Positions 1 through 7,653 of a stretch of DNA of 64,000 bases are shown piece by piece; positions within the stretch are counted from its first letter, which is position 1; each line of letters opens with the position of its first letter. The translations under genes and the position numbers were made by a program. The notes under the pieces are model-generated. The model saw only the letters and a program-made list of their open reading frames with translations. It was not told the origin of the DNA and ran no database searches. The stretch lies in IMG/VR virus record IMGVR_UViG_3300021420_000001, positions 47,481 to 111,480 of that record; one strand, given 5' to 3'. Source of the DNA: a virus.

Positions 1-45
1 GGTGCCTCCTCTGGTTGAGGGTGGGAAGGTCTGCAAATCAACCAT
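1..45 (-). CDS. Partial CDS, start of next leftward gene
   Basis: An ATG on the minus strand opens a frame that runs off the left edge after 15 codons (MVDLQTFPPSTRGG...). It overlaps the stop of the TPP beta-type gene by eight bases, the same tight coupling used throughout this arm, so it is probably the next gene of the same leftward operon. Too little is visible to assign a function. Confidence 0.45.
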   Translation of the reverse strand, partial: MVDLQTFPPSTRGGT

Positions 46-601
46 ACTGAGAAAGTTGCTCGATGCACAACGTAGAGCCCTCTCGATTTAACGCATCTCG
101 ATACAAAGGCATGACATCCTGCGCATGGTCGATATTGACGACCACTATGGTCTGTAACATAGCGCGGAATGCTGCAGAAAAGTCTCCCAAATGCTGGTGC
201 CCAGGATCGAGAGGTCTGTCCGTTGCGATTGCGGTACGGATGATGACTTTGGGACGATAGGCTGAGTAGCGTGGGATGGCATCTAGGTGAAGTACAAGTT
301 GACTCATTGCCAATAGCAAAAAGTTCACGCGCGGATAGATACAAATGGGCAGGTCACCATTCAGGGAGGCCCCAATTGCAGCACCAAGTTGCATATCCTC
401 AGCGACGGGCCACTCGATTCGCCTATGCATTGGAACATTACGCAAAGCGTTGAACATCGCAGTACCCGGAAATTGTACCGCCTGACCCAGAAAGACAGAA
501 CGCGGATGCTGAGACAGCATCTCCATTGCTTTACAGAGTTCAGAGAAGTATGCCGTCTCCGGCTGCTGCGTAGGGGCGACGCGGACGCTTGGCACTGACA
601 A
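38..601 (-). CDS. TPP-dependent enzyme, pyrimidine-binding (E1 beta/transketolase-like) subunit
   Basis: 187 residues resembling the pyrimidine-binding domain of transketolase or 2-oxoacid dehydrogenase E1 beta. The segment around residues 61-80 (RIEWPVAEDMQLGAAIGASL) matches the E1 beta block with the cofactor-activating glutamate, here E68. Classical E1 beta chains are about 325 residues with a C-terminal transketolase domain; this one stops after the first domain. It lies 9 bp downstream of the diphosphate-binding partner, so the pair likely forms a heteromeric active site. Substrate unknown: no lipoyl E2 or E3 gene is visible, so a carboligase, decarboxylase or transketolase-like role in sugar chemistry is as likely as a dehydrogenase. 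Family call is fairly secure; reaction is inference. Confidence 0.75.
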   Translation of the reverse strand: MSVPSVRVAPTQQPETAYFSELCKAMEMLSQHPRSVFLGQAVQFPGTAMFNALRNVPMHRRIEWPVAEDMQLGAAIGASLNGDLPICIYPRVNFLLLAMSQLVLHLDAIPRYSAYRPKVIIRTAIATDRPLDPGHQHLGDFSAAFRAMLQTIVVVNIDHAQDVMPLYRDALNREGSTLCIEQLSQYG

Positions 602-610
602 GGGTTGATC

Positions 611-1201
611 CTAGAAGTTGACGCGGACGCCAGCCCCACTATGGGGCCAAGGCAATTTGTAGTGGAACGCAAGCACACCAGGAGCGTCAGCCTTGAACGG
701 GTCGCCCCAAGTTTCCTGGGTTGGGGTACACACCGACTTGCCATTGTCCTCGATCACAAAGTCAAGGGGTAAATTGTGTCCTTGCGAATAGACAACGCAC
801 TCAGTGAACATCCCAGTAGCGGAAGTCATGTCCCCAACGAAGCACCAGACCCGATTCTTGCCGCCCGCTCGTTTGATGGACCAGGCAATCCCAAGAGCAA
901 TCGGCAAAATGCCTCCGACAATTGCGGAGGATATTATGCGACGTTCAGGATAACAAAGCGTAATAGACTTTCCCGCGAGGATGTCTCGCTTAAGTATTTC
1001 AGGCGGGACGCCGTGCAGTAAACATTTGTAGTGACTTCTCCAGGAGCAACAAACCCAATCGTCCGGGTAGACCTGTTTGAAGATTTTGATGAGTTGTTCT
1101 TCATTCCCCCCATCCAAATGTATTGGGGCTCTAATATGCCCCGCATTGAATTCGGCAGCGATGTCTTTTTCGAACGCGATGAGCTCTTCAGCGGAAAGCA
1201 T
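611..1201 (-). CDS. TPP-dependent enzyme, diphosphate-binding (E1 alpha-like) subunit
   Basis: 196 residues of the E1 alpha/PP-domain type. The thiamine-diphosphate motif is visible as GDM at 123-125 followed about 30 residues later by EDN (151-153), with the conserved ATGMFTE helix between. Upstream SHYKCLLHG (56-64) matches the E1 alpha segment contacting the cofactor. It is much shorter than E1 alpha of pyruvate dehydrogenase (about 330 residues). Transcribed immediately before the pyrimidine-domain subunit, in an island of glycosyltransferases, methyltransferases and an oxygenase, which suggests synthesis of an unusual sugar or glycan substituent. The exact reaction cannot be read from the sequence. 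Confidence 0.78.
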   Translation of the reverse strand: MLSAEELIAFEKDIAAEFNAGHIRAPIHLDGGNEEQLIKIFKQVYPDDWVCCSWRSHYKCLLHGVPPEILKRDILAGKSITLCYPERRIISSAIVGGILPIALGIAWSIKRAGGKNRVWCFVGDMTSATGMFTECVVYSQGHNLPLDFVIEDNGKSVCTPTQETWGDPFKADAPGVLAFHYKLPWPHSGAGVRVNF

Positions 1202-1364
1202 AAACCACCAATCCAGTAATAACCGACAAAACCAAACCCCAGATAAAACCCGTTCTAAGTCCCTCTATGTAACCCGATAGCCTAGCCGTAGAACGTAGAT
1301 TACAAGGACAATGTTCCCAATTTGGATAAGGGCAACGACCGCCAACAACGCATTCTTTCTGCAT
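1188..1364 (-). CDS. Small Cys-rich, single-TM hypothetical protein
   Basis: A 58-codon frame starting at an ATG directly abutting the preceding stop codon and ending 14 bases inside the next gene. The N-terminal third has four cysteines (C5, C11, C19, C21); the C-terminal third is a plausible membrane helix (about residues 38-56: TGFIWGLVLSVITGLVV). The junctions fit the coupled style of the operon. Another frame here also encodes a hydrophobic stretch but has only TTG starts. No function assigned. Confidence 0.45.
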   Translation of the reverse strand: MQKECVVGGRCPYPNWEHCPCNLRSTARLSGYIEGLRTGFIWGLVLSVITGLVVYAFR

Positions 1365-1694
1365 TCAATTCAACTTATCGAATTTGACGACCGTCGGCTT
1401 CGGCTTATTCTCAGGATCAGACTTGAAAAGCCAAGTCGTATAAGCATCCAGGTCTTCGCGGGTCAGAAAGAATTCCCATTGACCATCAAAACTTCCGTCC
1501 CCGTTAATCTCCGTAAGCATATCCGCAACGTCAAAAGCCATCAGTGCGGGCGGAAGGTTCTCAGCCTTGAGTTCGTCACTCCGATCGATCTTGATCAAAA
1601 GTATACCGGGTTCGAGGAACTCTACGATCTCACCCCACTGGCTGTACTCGTTACCGCAATGAAAAACAAACTTGCCGACGAAGCTGTTGTTCAT
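1365..1694 (-). CDS. Hypothetical protein, 109 aa
   Basis: The start is taken at the ATG at 1694 because it overlaps the preceding TGA as ATGA; upstream in-frame codons would extend into the previous gene. The product begins MNNSFVGKFVFHCGN and is acidic, with no transmembrane segment, signal peptide or recognised catalytic motif. It sits between a helical conserved protein and the TPP enzyme genes, so it may serve the glycan island, but this is context only. Confidence 0.65.
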   Translation of the reverse strand: MNNSFVGKFVFHCGNEYSQWGEIVEFLEPGILLIKIDRSDELKAENLPPALMAFDVADMLTEINGDGSFDGQWEFFLTREDLDAYTTWLFKSDPENKPKPTVVKFDKLN

Positions 1695-2245
1695 GAAAAT
1701 ACATTCCAATTGCCAAAGTCCTCGACAAGTTCTGCTGCAAAACAATCTACTTTGTAGTCTTTGCGCCCACCCGCTTCCTCGGCAAGGATATTCTTTGCCG
1801 AATTCCTGACGCCATTGATGCTATGCGTCAATTTGAGAAGCTTGTCCTGCTCGGGACCACCTTCCCGCGCGTGCGCCTCATTCTCCCAAATATATCGATT
1901 CGTAAGTTGTATTAATGTGATCGCCATAATCGCACGGGCAGTCAACTTGTGGTCAAGCTCATTTAGGATGATGTCAATGTCATGAAGGATATCCGCGCGC
2001 TCTTGCAGATAGTGATCACGTTGTTTCGGGATGAACACCATTTTCTGTTGTGTGATCGTCAAGCGGTCGACCAAATCACTTAATGTCGGAAGATACCGGC
2101 GCTGCGGGATCTGATTTGGAATAGAAACTACTGCAGCCGCTTGACGTGGTCGCTGGGATGGAAGGTCTCGTGTTTGGAATCCCGGAATTCCGGTCGTCAC
2201 ATCCTCAGGCACGTCGGCTCCAAATTCATCCACGATTGACCCCAC
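1691..2245 (-). CDS. Conserved helical protein of glycan-gene clusters
   Basis: About 184 residues from a GTG at 2245 that overlaps the upstream TAG by one base; a longer GTG start at 2269 is possible. The central part reads as amphipathic helices: LPTLSDLVDRLTITQQK, then HDIDIILNEL, then LTNRYIWENEAHAREGG. This order resembles small helical proteins found beside glycosyltransferases in phage and polysaccharide clusters, with some similarity to DUF4254-type sequences, but the match is by eye only. No catalytic motif is obvious. It directly follows the first GT-B-like gene. Confidence 0.6.
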   Translation of the reverse strand: MGSIVDEFGADVPEDVTTGIPGFQTRDLPSQRPRQAAAVVSIPNQIPQRRYLPTLSDLVDRLTITQQKMVFIPKQRDHYLQERADILHDIDIILNELDHKLTARAIMAITLIQLTNRYIWENEAHAREGGPEQDKLLKLTHSINGVRNSAKNILAEEAGGRKDYKVDCFAAELVEDFGNWNVFS

Positions 2246-3201
2246 TATGCAACTGCCTTCTGCTTCCACGCCTCTATCGGTCTATTCATACCATCCAAAA
2301 TACCGATCTGCTGGAGTGCCTTACCCACACAGTTTTCAGGAGAGAGCTTTTCCATGAACGCTTTCATCTGCGCAGCATGGACACCCTTCCAGGCCGTACG
2401 GGTAAGTATACACTGATCGTAAAAGCTTTCGATCGATGGCGCAAACCGTACGATCTCATCCCAAGGCTTACTGAGGAAGTGAGGTTCGGCGACAACTGGA
2501 CGACCAAGACAAAGTGCGGTATTGCAACGCGAAGAACTGACAAGCCCCATCTCCTCGAACTTCCTGATCTGTACGATGACCTTGGCCTGACGCATAATCC
2601 GATCGCGTTCGGTCTGATCCTTGAAGTCGGCGATGATACGTACACCCTTCTCGGAAAGATTAGCACGACGGGCGAGCATCTTCAATATCTTCAGGCGGCG
2701 CTTGGTCAACGACCCGTAGAAGCCGAAGTCATACGTCGGGGCGAAGTCTCCAGTACGCACGAGGGAAGGTGCGTAACCGAGTTCACAAGGTGCGGCAGGA
2801 CAGAACTGACCATACCACTTGGTAACATGATCACCGGGAACGAGATGGATAATGCCCTCGGCATATTTGGCGGCTTCCGGGAAGGTCTTCTGGCGAAAGA
2901 CCATCTCCTTTTGGGTACCTTGATTGAAACCCTTCTCGGAAGGTTCCTCAGTCGCCAGGATGATGAAGCGTGCGCCAGATTCATAGCCGTGCGCTAGAAG
3001 CTTTATGGCGTCGGGGGTGAAGCCTTCCACCACTATGTTCATGCCCTGACCTGCCAGGGTATTCAGGAACATGTGATTACGTTGATCCCAAACTATTTCG
3101 TGACCTAGAGCCCTGCAAGCATGTCCGAAAATACCAACGACGTCTTCAAGTGATCGCTGCCCTAAATCACTGTGGTTGGCCATATTTACGAGGAAGTTCA
3201 A
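2245..3201 (-). CDS. Glycosyltransferase, GT-B fold (CgeB-like)
   Basis: 318 residues in the style of GT-B glycosyltransferases that lack a clear DXD. There is a nucleotide-fold-like N-terminus, a linker with FGFYGSLTKRRLKIL (about 160-175), and a C-terminal half with RCNTALCLGRPVVAE, the acceptor/donor-loop segment typical of CgeB or GT1/4 proteins. The start used is TTG at 3201, which overlaps the upstream TGA as TTGA; an ATG 18 bases later is the alternative. Likely transfers a sugar to a phage- or host-surface glycan. Distantly similar to the two longer paralogues at 7879-8775 and 9730-10629. Confidence 0.7.
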   Translation of the reverse strand: MNFLVNMANHSDLGQRSLEDVVGIFGHACRALGHEIVWDQRNHMFLNTLAGQGMNIVVEGFTPDAIKLLAHGYESGARFIILATEEPSEKGFNQGTQKEMVFRQKTFPEAAKYAEGIIHLVPGDHVTKWYGQFCPAAPCELGYAPSLVRTGDFAPTYDFGFYGSLTKRRLKILKMLARRANLSEKGVRIIADFKDQTERDRIMRQAKVIVQIRKFEEMGLVSSSRCNTALCLGRPVVAEPHFLSKPWDEIVRFAPSIESFYDQCILTRTAWKGVHAAQMKAFMEKLSPENCVGKALQQIGILDGMNRPIEAWKQKAVA

Positions 3202-3380
3202 GACAGAACTTCCTTCTTAAATTCCTCCAAAGAAACTAATTCCCCCTCAGTCAACCTCTTCCTACCTTCCCGCACATCAGAAATACGTTCGCATTCAGAA
3301 CAGTACGCAAAGTGATCAAAAATCGAATGCTTACGCATAAAACCGTAGCCATGGATCAGGCACCAATCATCGTCACACAT
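3198..3380 (-). CDS. Small Cys-containing hypothetical protein, 60 aa
   Basis: 60 residues with C2, C7 and a YCSEC pair near residue 28, which may bind a metal, followed by a charged C-terminal helix. It starts ATG two bases after the upstream stop and its own TGA overlaps the next start. No known family recognised. Confidence 0.6.
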   Translation of the reverse strand: MCDDDWCLIHGYGFMRKHSIFDHFAYCSECERISDVREGRKRLTEGELVSLEEFKKEVLS

Positions 3381-3382
3381 TT

Positions 3383-3874
3383 TTACTCTACGACCTCGTA
3401 GGCTACGGCCCGCATCATATCACCGGTTCTAATCAGAGGTTTAGCGCCAAAAGTTTTTGGATTGCTTGGATCGTATTTCGTATTCCCTGCTACGCCTCTG
3501 GCTCTAAGGGTAGCTGGCTTCAGTGGTGGCGTATTTGTGTCTTTAATTGATTGCCGTAACTGCTCAGCAATAAGAACTCCGGCTTCTCCTAAAGCTAGGT
3601 TTGTATCATAATTATGCTTCTTCAAAAGCCCTGCAAGTCCCGCAGGCCACTCGGGACTCTTTGCCTTCACCATATTACTGAAGAAAGGTCGTGGAGGAAT
3701 TCCTGCTCTCGGTGCACCATAATTCTGGATAGCGGCGATAAGCGCCACAGAAGTCCCGTTCGGATAGCGCGCACCGGCCAGAAAACCAACATGAAGCGTA
3801 GCATACTTATCTAATTTGGCCGTAATCTCGACCAGGGCCCTCTGGAGTTTGTCGCCGCCACGGATTTCGGCCAA
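3383..3874 (-). CDS. Phage minor head/tail-completion protein (gp10-like)
   Basis: 163 residues beginning at a TTG. The block LHVGFLAGARYPNGTSVA followed by IQNYGAPRAGIPPRPFF (about 27-65) is the signature of HK97 gp10-type or related phage virion morphogenesis proteins, in which the protein sits at the head-tail joint or caps tail completion. The rest is helical, ending TGDMMRAVAYEVVE, also common in that family. It lies downstream of the surface-glycan genes, an odd place for a joining protein, implying that more virion genes lie to the left. Weakest point is the TTG start. Confidence 0.65.
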   Translation of the reverse strand: MAEIRGGDKLQRALVEITAKLDKYATLHVGFLAGARYPNGTSVALIAAIQNYGAPRAGIPPRPFFSNMVKAKSPEWPAGLAGLLKKHNYDTNLALGEAGVLIAEQLRQSIKDTNTPPLKPATLRARGVAGNTKYDPSNPKTFGAKPLIRTGDMMRAVAYEVVE

Positions 3875-3880
3875 AGTCGA

Positions 3881-4201
3881 CTAGCCCCCAGAAGGGCCAG
3901 GGGCGGTCGCTGGGACGGGTTCCGCCGGAGGGGTGGGTGGGTGCCCATGAGCCCCGAGAGCCGCCTCCACGCCCGCTAGAACCCCGCTGGTATCGTTTAC
4001 CTTGGCCTCTAGGGCTGTGATCTGGGCTTCAAGGGCCGAAATCGTCCCTTTGAGGGCCGCAATATCGGCCCGATCGGCCGCACTCAGGTCGGAACTGAGG
4101 ACGGGGCCGGCTGACGCTGGGTTGGATTCCAATGCGGCAAGGCGGGCTTCCACCTTGGGTTGCCACTGGCGGAAGGCGATTGCGTCTTCGTCAATACCCA
4201 T
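3881..4201 (-). CDS. Coiled-coil hypothetical protein, 106 aa
   Basis: Start chosen at ATG 4201 (MGIDEDAIAF), which overlaps the upstream gene by 11 bases. Residues about 50-85 form a short alanine/leucine heptad coiled coil (ALKGTISALEAQITALEAKV), followed by a low-complexity Pro/Ala tail (PPTPPAEPVPATAPGP). Likely a small structural or assembly protein, but nothing specific can be said. Confidence 0.6.
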   Translation of the reverse strand: MGIDEDAIAFRQWQPKVEARLAALESNPASAGPVLSSDLSAADRADIAALKGTISALEAQITALEAKVNDTSGVLAGVEAALGAHGHPPTPPAEPVPATAPGPSGG

Positions 4202-4445
4202 TGGGTTTCTCCATATCCGCAAACATTTGCGAAAACGTATTGTACATATACAGGTTAAAAGCCTGCTCTTGCAAATAAGCAGTTGCTTCCAATACAGCCC
4301 GTCTCTTATTTTCCCAAACCCAATAAGGTTTTGACTGCAATAAATGTGCGGGAATAGAAAACGCCTTAACTATCTCAGCCTGAATTTGATCGTAAATCTC
4401 CTTGGCTTCAGCCGAAGACCAAACAATTTCAACTACCGGTTCCAT
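4191..4445 (-). CDS. Hypothetical protein, 84 aa
   Basis: Begins at ATG 4445, one base after the stop of the methyltransferase gene, and reads MEPVVEIVWSSAEAKEIY. Mostly helical and aromatic-rich at the C-terminus (YLQEQAFNLYMYNTF). No recognised domain. Confidence 0.6.
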   Translation of the reverse strand: MEPVVEIVWSSAEAKEIYDQIQAEIVKAFSIPAHLLQSKPYWVWENKRRAVLEATAYLQEQAFNLYMYNTFSQMFADMEKPNGY

Positions 4446-4446
4446 T

Positions 4447-5187
4447 TCAGAACTCGATCTGGTGCCAAGCACCGTTACGCTTTTGCATCGCCCAGAGCCG
4501 GTCAGCGGTGGAAACCTGGCCGAAGACCTCCACTATAGCCTGGGTCACACCGGGATGATAGCTACGACCCGCGTCGTGGGCATCGGACTGGCCTTCGCTG
4601 ATCATTTGCTGATGATGAGCATGGTCTTGAAGTTCGTGGTACTGAAGCTGGAGATCATCCCCACAAAGGACGCCGCCATCACGAACTAAATGCGCAGCAC
4701 CCACAATATCAAATTTAGCGGTTTGATAGCGATGATCGCCGTCAATAAAAACAATGTCAAAACTTTCATAGGTCAAATCCAACTTTATCAAAGCAGTAGC
4801 AGAAGCCTCTTTGATCACCTTCAGCCGCTTGTCGATCCCGAGTACCTTCATATTGTGCCAGAACAACTGCTCGATCTGGCCAGACCGCGCCGCCTCGTCC
4901 ATGATCCTGTGGGTCTCGGAAACGTTGTTATTGAAGTAGGGAGCCCACTGGTCGATGGCGATGAAATTAGCTCCAGAATAGGCGGCTTGGTCCCAAGTGT
5001 GAAGGGACGCTCCGGCCCAAGAACCAACCTCAAGAACGGTTAATGAATTAGAATGAGGTGCAGATTGGTCCGCTATCTTGAGCAAACTACGGAAATGCGG
5101 CAGGTACTTTTCATATGGTCCCTGCTCCGAGATCAGGAACTCGCCGAAGTAGGGCTGGCCGCTTTGGAGGATTTCGTCGAGGGTCAT
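4447..5187 (-). CDS. Class I SAM-dependent methyltransferase
   Basis: 246 residues of the methyltransferase family 24 type. Motif I is LTVLEVGSWAGASLHTW (about 48-64), the acidic post-I residue lies in ANFIAIDQWAP, and the motif IV/V region is FDIVFIDGDHRYQTAKFD followed by LVRDGGVLCGDD. The FIDGDH signature is typical of enzymes acting on sugars and small metabolites in polysaccharide clusters. One of three such genes in this island (others at 6422 and 9041). Most likely methylates a sugar or its attached group; substrate unknown. Confidence 0.8.
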   Translation of the reverse strand: MTLDEILQSGQPYFGEFLISEQGPYEKYLPHFRSLLKIADQSAPHSNSLTVLEVGSWAGASLHTWDQAAYSGANFIAIDQWAPYFNNNVSETHRIMDEAARSGQIEQLFWHNMKVLGIDKRLKVIKEASATALIKLDLTYESFDIVFIDGDHRYQTAKFDIVGAAHLVRDGGVLCGDDLQLQYHELQDHAHHQQMISEGQSDAHDAGRSYHPGVTQAIVEVFGQVSTADRLWAMQKRNGAWHQIEF

Positions 5188-5188
5188 A

Positions 5189-5296
5189 CTATCTGATTGC
5201 CCCTAACTTTATGCCGGTATCGAGAATGATGTAGCCACAAATAAATAGTGCACAACTTGCAGCCATTATCCGAATGAAAAGTTCAAATGAACTCAT
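5189..5296 (-). CDS. Tiny single-TM protein, 35 aa
   Basis: Opens at ATG 5296, overlapping the stop of the previous 26-codon frame as ATGA. The peptide has one hydrophobic span (about residues 8-26: IRIMAASCALFICGYIIL). It lies in a run of four coupled tiny genes. An in-frame GTG farther upstream would add 25 residues but collides with the other TM peptide. Could be a membrane effector or one half of a two-component membrane pair; unproven. Confidence 0.45.
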   Translation of the reverse strand: MSSFELFIRIMAASCALFICGYIILDTGIKLGAIR

Positions 5297-5373
5297 GTAA
5301 TTGCCAATACAAGAACGCAAATCAGAAAGGTCAGCGACCCAATTACGATCCAATCTGTGAACGTTAGACACAT
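5293..5373 (-). CDS. Tiny single-TM protein, 26 aa
   Basis: 26 codons starting MCLTFTDWIVIG, almost entirely a single membrane helix (TDWIVIGSLTFLICVLVLAI). It begins one base after the upstream stop and ends in an ATGA overlap with the next tiny TM gene. Too short for standard gene callers; supported only by junctions and hydropathy. Confidence 0.4.
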   Translation of the reverse strand: MCLTFTDWIVIGSLTFLICVLVLAIT

Positions 5374-5374
5374 T

Positions 5375-5476
5375 TTACTTCTTCGGGATCTGTTTCAGGA
5401 CCTTGACCAGATCGTCCACGAGCTTGCCGACGAAGAACGTATCGGCTGGAACTGGAATTCGCCCGTCTTTGCTCAT
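5375..5476 (-). CDS. Tiny basic/helical protein, 33 aa
   Basis: Starts at ATG 5476 in an ATGA overlap with the upstream 56-codon gene, preceded by an AAGG that could serve as a ribosome site. Sequence MSKDGRIPVPADTFFVGK continues into a lysine-rich amphipathic helix. An alternative ATG at 5503 would add nine residues. Function unknown. Confidence 0.45.
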   Translation of the reverse strand: MSKDGRIPVPADTFFVGKLVDDLVKVLKQIPKK

Positions 5477-5643
5477 GACAACCTTGGCTTGATCTTTGGC
5501 CATACGAGAGCTAGCACATTACGTGCTTGCAACTTAAGGAGCAACTCAGGATCAAGATCAGTGACGCTATTATTATGTCCCGCAGACGCCCGCTGGATAG
5601 CAGCCTTGATTTCCTCTTCCAATTGCTGTGCTTCTAAGTTCAC
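5473..5643 (-). CDS. Small helical protein, 56 aa
   Basis: Starts at a GTG overlapping the oxygenase stop as GTGA and ends in an ATGA overlap with the next gene. Residues 1-25 (MNLEAQQLEEEIKAAIQ...) form an acidic helix and the C-terminus is basic (WPKIKPRLS). No recognised family. Confidence 0.5.
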   Translation of the reverse strand: MNLEAQQLEEEIKAAIQRASAGHNNSVTDLDPELLLKLQARNVLALVWPKIKPRLS

Positions 5644-6425
5644 GTACACACCAGATGAATTGCCTGTTGCAGAACTGGATCTTTCGGATAACGATCCCCG
5701 ATCAGAGCCTTATCGACCGGGGAAAGCTTATCCCAACCATACGAGACGGGTGGATCACTAACTCCAAACCGTGCCCAGGCCAACATACGTGGTCTCCGGG
5801 GTCTCGGGGCCATGTGCATCCCACGTGGATCGGTCAGGAAGATCGTACCGGCCTTACCCGTCATAGCCGTAACGACGTTATCGGGTGGGGCCTCGTAATT
5901 GTAACCCAGGTTCTGATTGCTAGGATTCGGATAGAACTTCTGCGAACCGCGCTGATACAGATGAGCGCCGTCTTCCTTCATCTCGATGTCCGTCCCCATG
6001 AAGAACACGACCAACTGTTGCCGGTCGTCGCCATCGATATGCCACCAATGTGTATCCGCGTACTTGGGCACGTTAGGCGGGACGGGCTGGGTCCAGAACG
6101 CATTCATGGAGTAGAGGAGCGGTGGCTCACCATCAAAATATTGTTGGACAAGTGGGTAAAGGCCAAGAGCCGTTTCCAGGATGTGGGGCGCGGTCACAAC
6201 GTCCTGCATCGAGTGGCAGAACATCGGCCAAGCTTGATGCCCCAGATAAACGCTCTTGAACGTGTCTCTAGCCGTAGCCTTAGCCGCCACGTGGGCGTTA
6301 TAGACTTCAGTTTTGTACAGATGCTCAATAACATCCTGGACCGGAAACGTAGTCGGTATCTTCGCGATGCCGTCCCGACGCATATCACCGAGGACAAGGG
6401 CTTGCCACTGGAGAGCGATGTTCAC
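5640..6425 (-). CDS. Phytanoyl-CoA dioxygenase-like 2-oxoglutarate/Fe(II) oxygenase
   Basis: 261 residues with the double-stranded beta-helix oxygenase pattern. The iron-binding HxD is in HWWHIDGDDRQQ (H129, D131), the distal histidine in DPRGMHMAPRP (H204), and an arginine (R208 or R210) follows at the position that binds 2-oxoglutarate. Such enzymes hydroxylate or oxidatively trim small molecules, sugars or nucleobases. Flanked by two methyltransferase genes, it likely modifies a sugar or glycan intermediate. It could instead modify DNA bases, but nothing nearby supports that. Stop overlaps the next small gene as GTGA. Confidence 0.78.
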   Translation of the reverse strand: MNIALQWQALVLGDMRRDGIAKIPTTFPVQDVIEHLYKTEVYNAHVAAKATARDTFKSVYLGHQAWPMFCHSMQDVVTAPHILETALGLYPLVQQYFDGEPPLLYSMNAFWTQPVPPNVPKYADTHWWHIDGDDRQQLVVFFMGTDIEMKEDGAHLYQRGSQKFYPNPSNQNLGYNYEAPPDNVVTAMTGKAGTIFLTDPRGMHMAPRPRRPRMLAWARFGVSDPPVSYGWDKLSPVDKALIGDRYPKDPVLQQAIHLVCT

Positions 6426-6982
6426 AATGAAGGTTCCTTATAGCAGTAGGCAATGCCGAGAAGGGTGCCAATCGTAGTGAATTGCTTCCCTTTAGCCTTC
6501 AACTCCTCGACAAACTCGTAAGCAATAATTGTGGACTGATTACCCGCGTAAGGGATGACATCATGAAACGCAATAACACCACCTTCGCTCACTAGAGGCT
6601 CGTAATTGTAGTAATCAGCACGAAGTCCGTCGTAGCTTTTGTCGCCATCGATAAATAGTAGATCGAAGGGAGACAAATAGACGCAGCGGCCTACAGTATA
6701 GCGAGCGTGACTGTCACCCCAAATAATCCCCTCTCCTTTGTAGGGAGAGCCGTCCTCAAGTTCGACCGTCCACGCATGCTTGAACAGATTAGCAAAGACA
6801 AACTGAGAAGCACCGGGGACACCAAGCCCAATCTGTAGGCAACGATCCCGCTTATTCAGCTTTGAGACAAACTCGGTAAACTCTTCCCGGACTTGTTGGA
6901 TGGCAGACATTTCATTGCCATCACCTAGCCAACCACTCCAAGGCAAGAAACGAGAGTCGTTTACGAGAGCGTCCAGGTCCAT
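6422..6982 (-). CDS. Class I SAM-dependent methyltransferase (family 24-like)
   Basis: 186 residues. The cofactor-binding strand is CLQIGLGVPGASQFVF (about 47-62), and the metal/substrate segment FDLLFIDGDKSYDGLRADY is followed by VSEGGVIAFHDVIPY, a pattern typical of family 24 or cephalosporin hydroxylase-like methyltransferases. Coupled by ATGA-type overlaps to the GT-A gene upstream and the oxygenase downstream, so the three are probably co-translated. Predicted to methylate a sugar in the same pathway. Confidence 0.78.
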   Translation of the reverse strand: MDLDALVNDSRFLPWSGWLGDGNEMSAIQQVREEFTEFVSKLNKRDRCLQIGLGVPGASQFVFANLFKHAWTVELEDGSPYKGEGIIWGDSHARYTVGRCVYLSPFDLLFIDGDKSYDGLRADYYNYEPLVSEGGVIAFHDVIPYAGNQSTIIAYEFVEELKAKGKQFTTIGTLLGIAYCYKEPSL

Positions 6983-7653
6983 TAGAGAGGAATTTCCTTA
7001 TCTACGTTCCACTGACTCGTGTGCTCGATTACCACAGCGGGGTAGTCATGCCGCCACCGCTCCAGGAAGAGGGCCTCGTCGGCGGAGTTGGGGGCGGTAC
7101 TAACATGGAAGTGTCCATGAAGCTCAATGACTGCATGAGGGTCAGTAGCCACAGCGCCACCGGCACGCCAGCAACGTAGGCTAAGGTCCACATCACCATA
7201 GTGAGCAACATATGACTCGTCAAAGAAACCACCAATCGCGTCAATTGTCTTACGGGAAAGCATACCCCAGCGCGCGTATTGTTTGCCTTTGATCGTACAG
7301 ATCCTGTAATGACCCTCAGTCACGGGCGGATGGGTGCGGAACTCGGCAATGAAGGGCTCTACCTGGCGGTCAAGAAACCCAGCCATAATATCCAGAGCAT
7401 GAGGCCAAGGAAAACATATGTCGGAAAGCCAGCAGATGTGCGTCGCCGTAGGATCAGTCTGGCCGTAAGCAAACCCAAGAACCCGGGCACTGCCCAGATG
7501 ATCGTCCCTGACACACTTGGCTCCGGTTACGTCAAAATCAAAGTGCGGGGATGCGACGATGACTTCTTGCACCCGATCGTTCATCCACAACCGATCGACA
7601 ACTTGTTGGGCTTGTTCCTGTAAGCGCGCGGCGGGGAGGATGACAGAGATCAC
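6982..7653 (-). CDS. GT-A (family 2-like) glycosyltransferase
   Basis: 223 residues. The N-terminus MISVILPAARLQEQAQQVVD matches the GT2 nucleotide-binding strand. ICWLSDICFPWP (about 73-84) occupies the position of the DXD-like motif, and FFDESYVAHYGDVDLSLRCW (about 140-159) is the ED-type acceptor motif of GT2 enzymes. Short for the family, so a single catalytic domain without a membrane segment. Shares one base with the downstream methyltransferase. Likely adds a sugar to a surface glycan or nucleotide-linked substrate. Confidence 0.75.
   Translation of the reverse strand: MISVILPAARLQEQAQQVVDRLWMNDRVQEVIVASPHFDFDVTGAKCVRDDHLGSARVLGFAYGQTDPTATHICWLSDICFPWPHALDIMAGFLDRQVEPFIAEFRTHPPVTEGHYRICTIKGKQYARWGMLSRKTIDAIGGFFDESYVAHYGDVDLSLRCWRAGGAVATDPHAVIELHGHFHVSTAPNSADEALFLERWRHDYPAVVIEHTSQWNVDKEIPL

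Noticed and set aside
2146-2997. Plus-strand frame of 283 codons
   Set aside because: Antisense to a glycosyltransferase gene; no motif or ribosome site.
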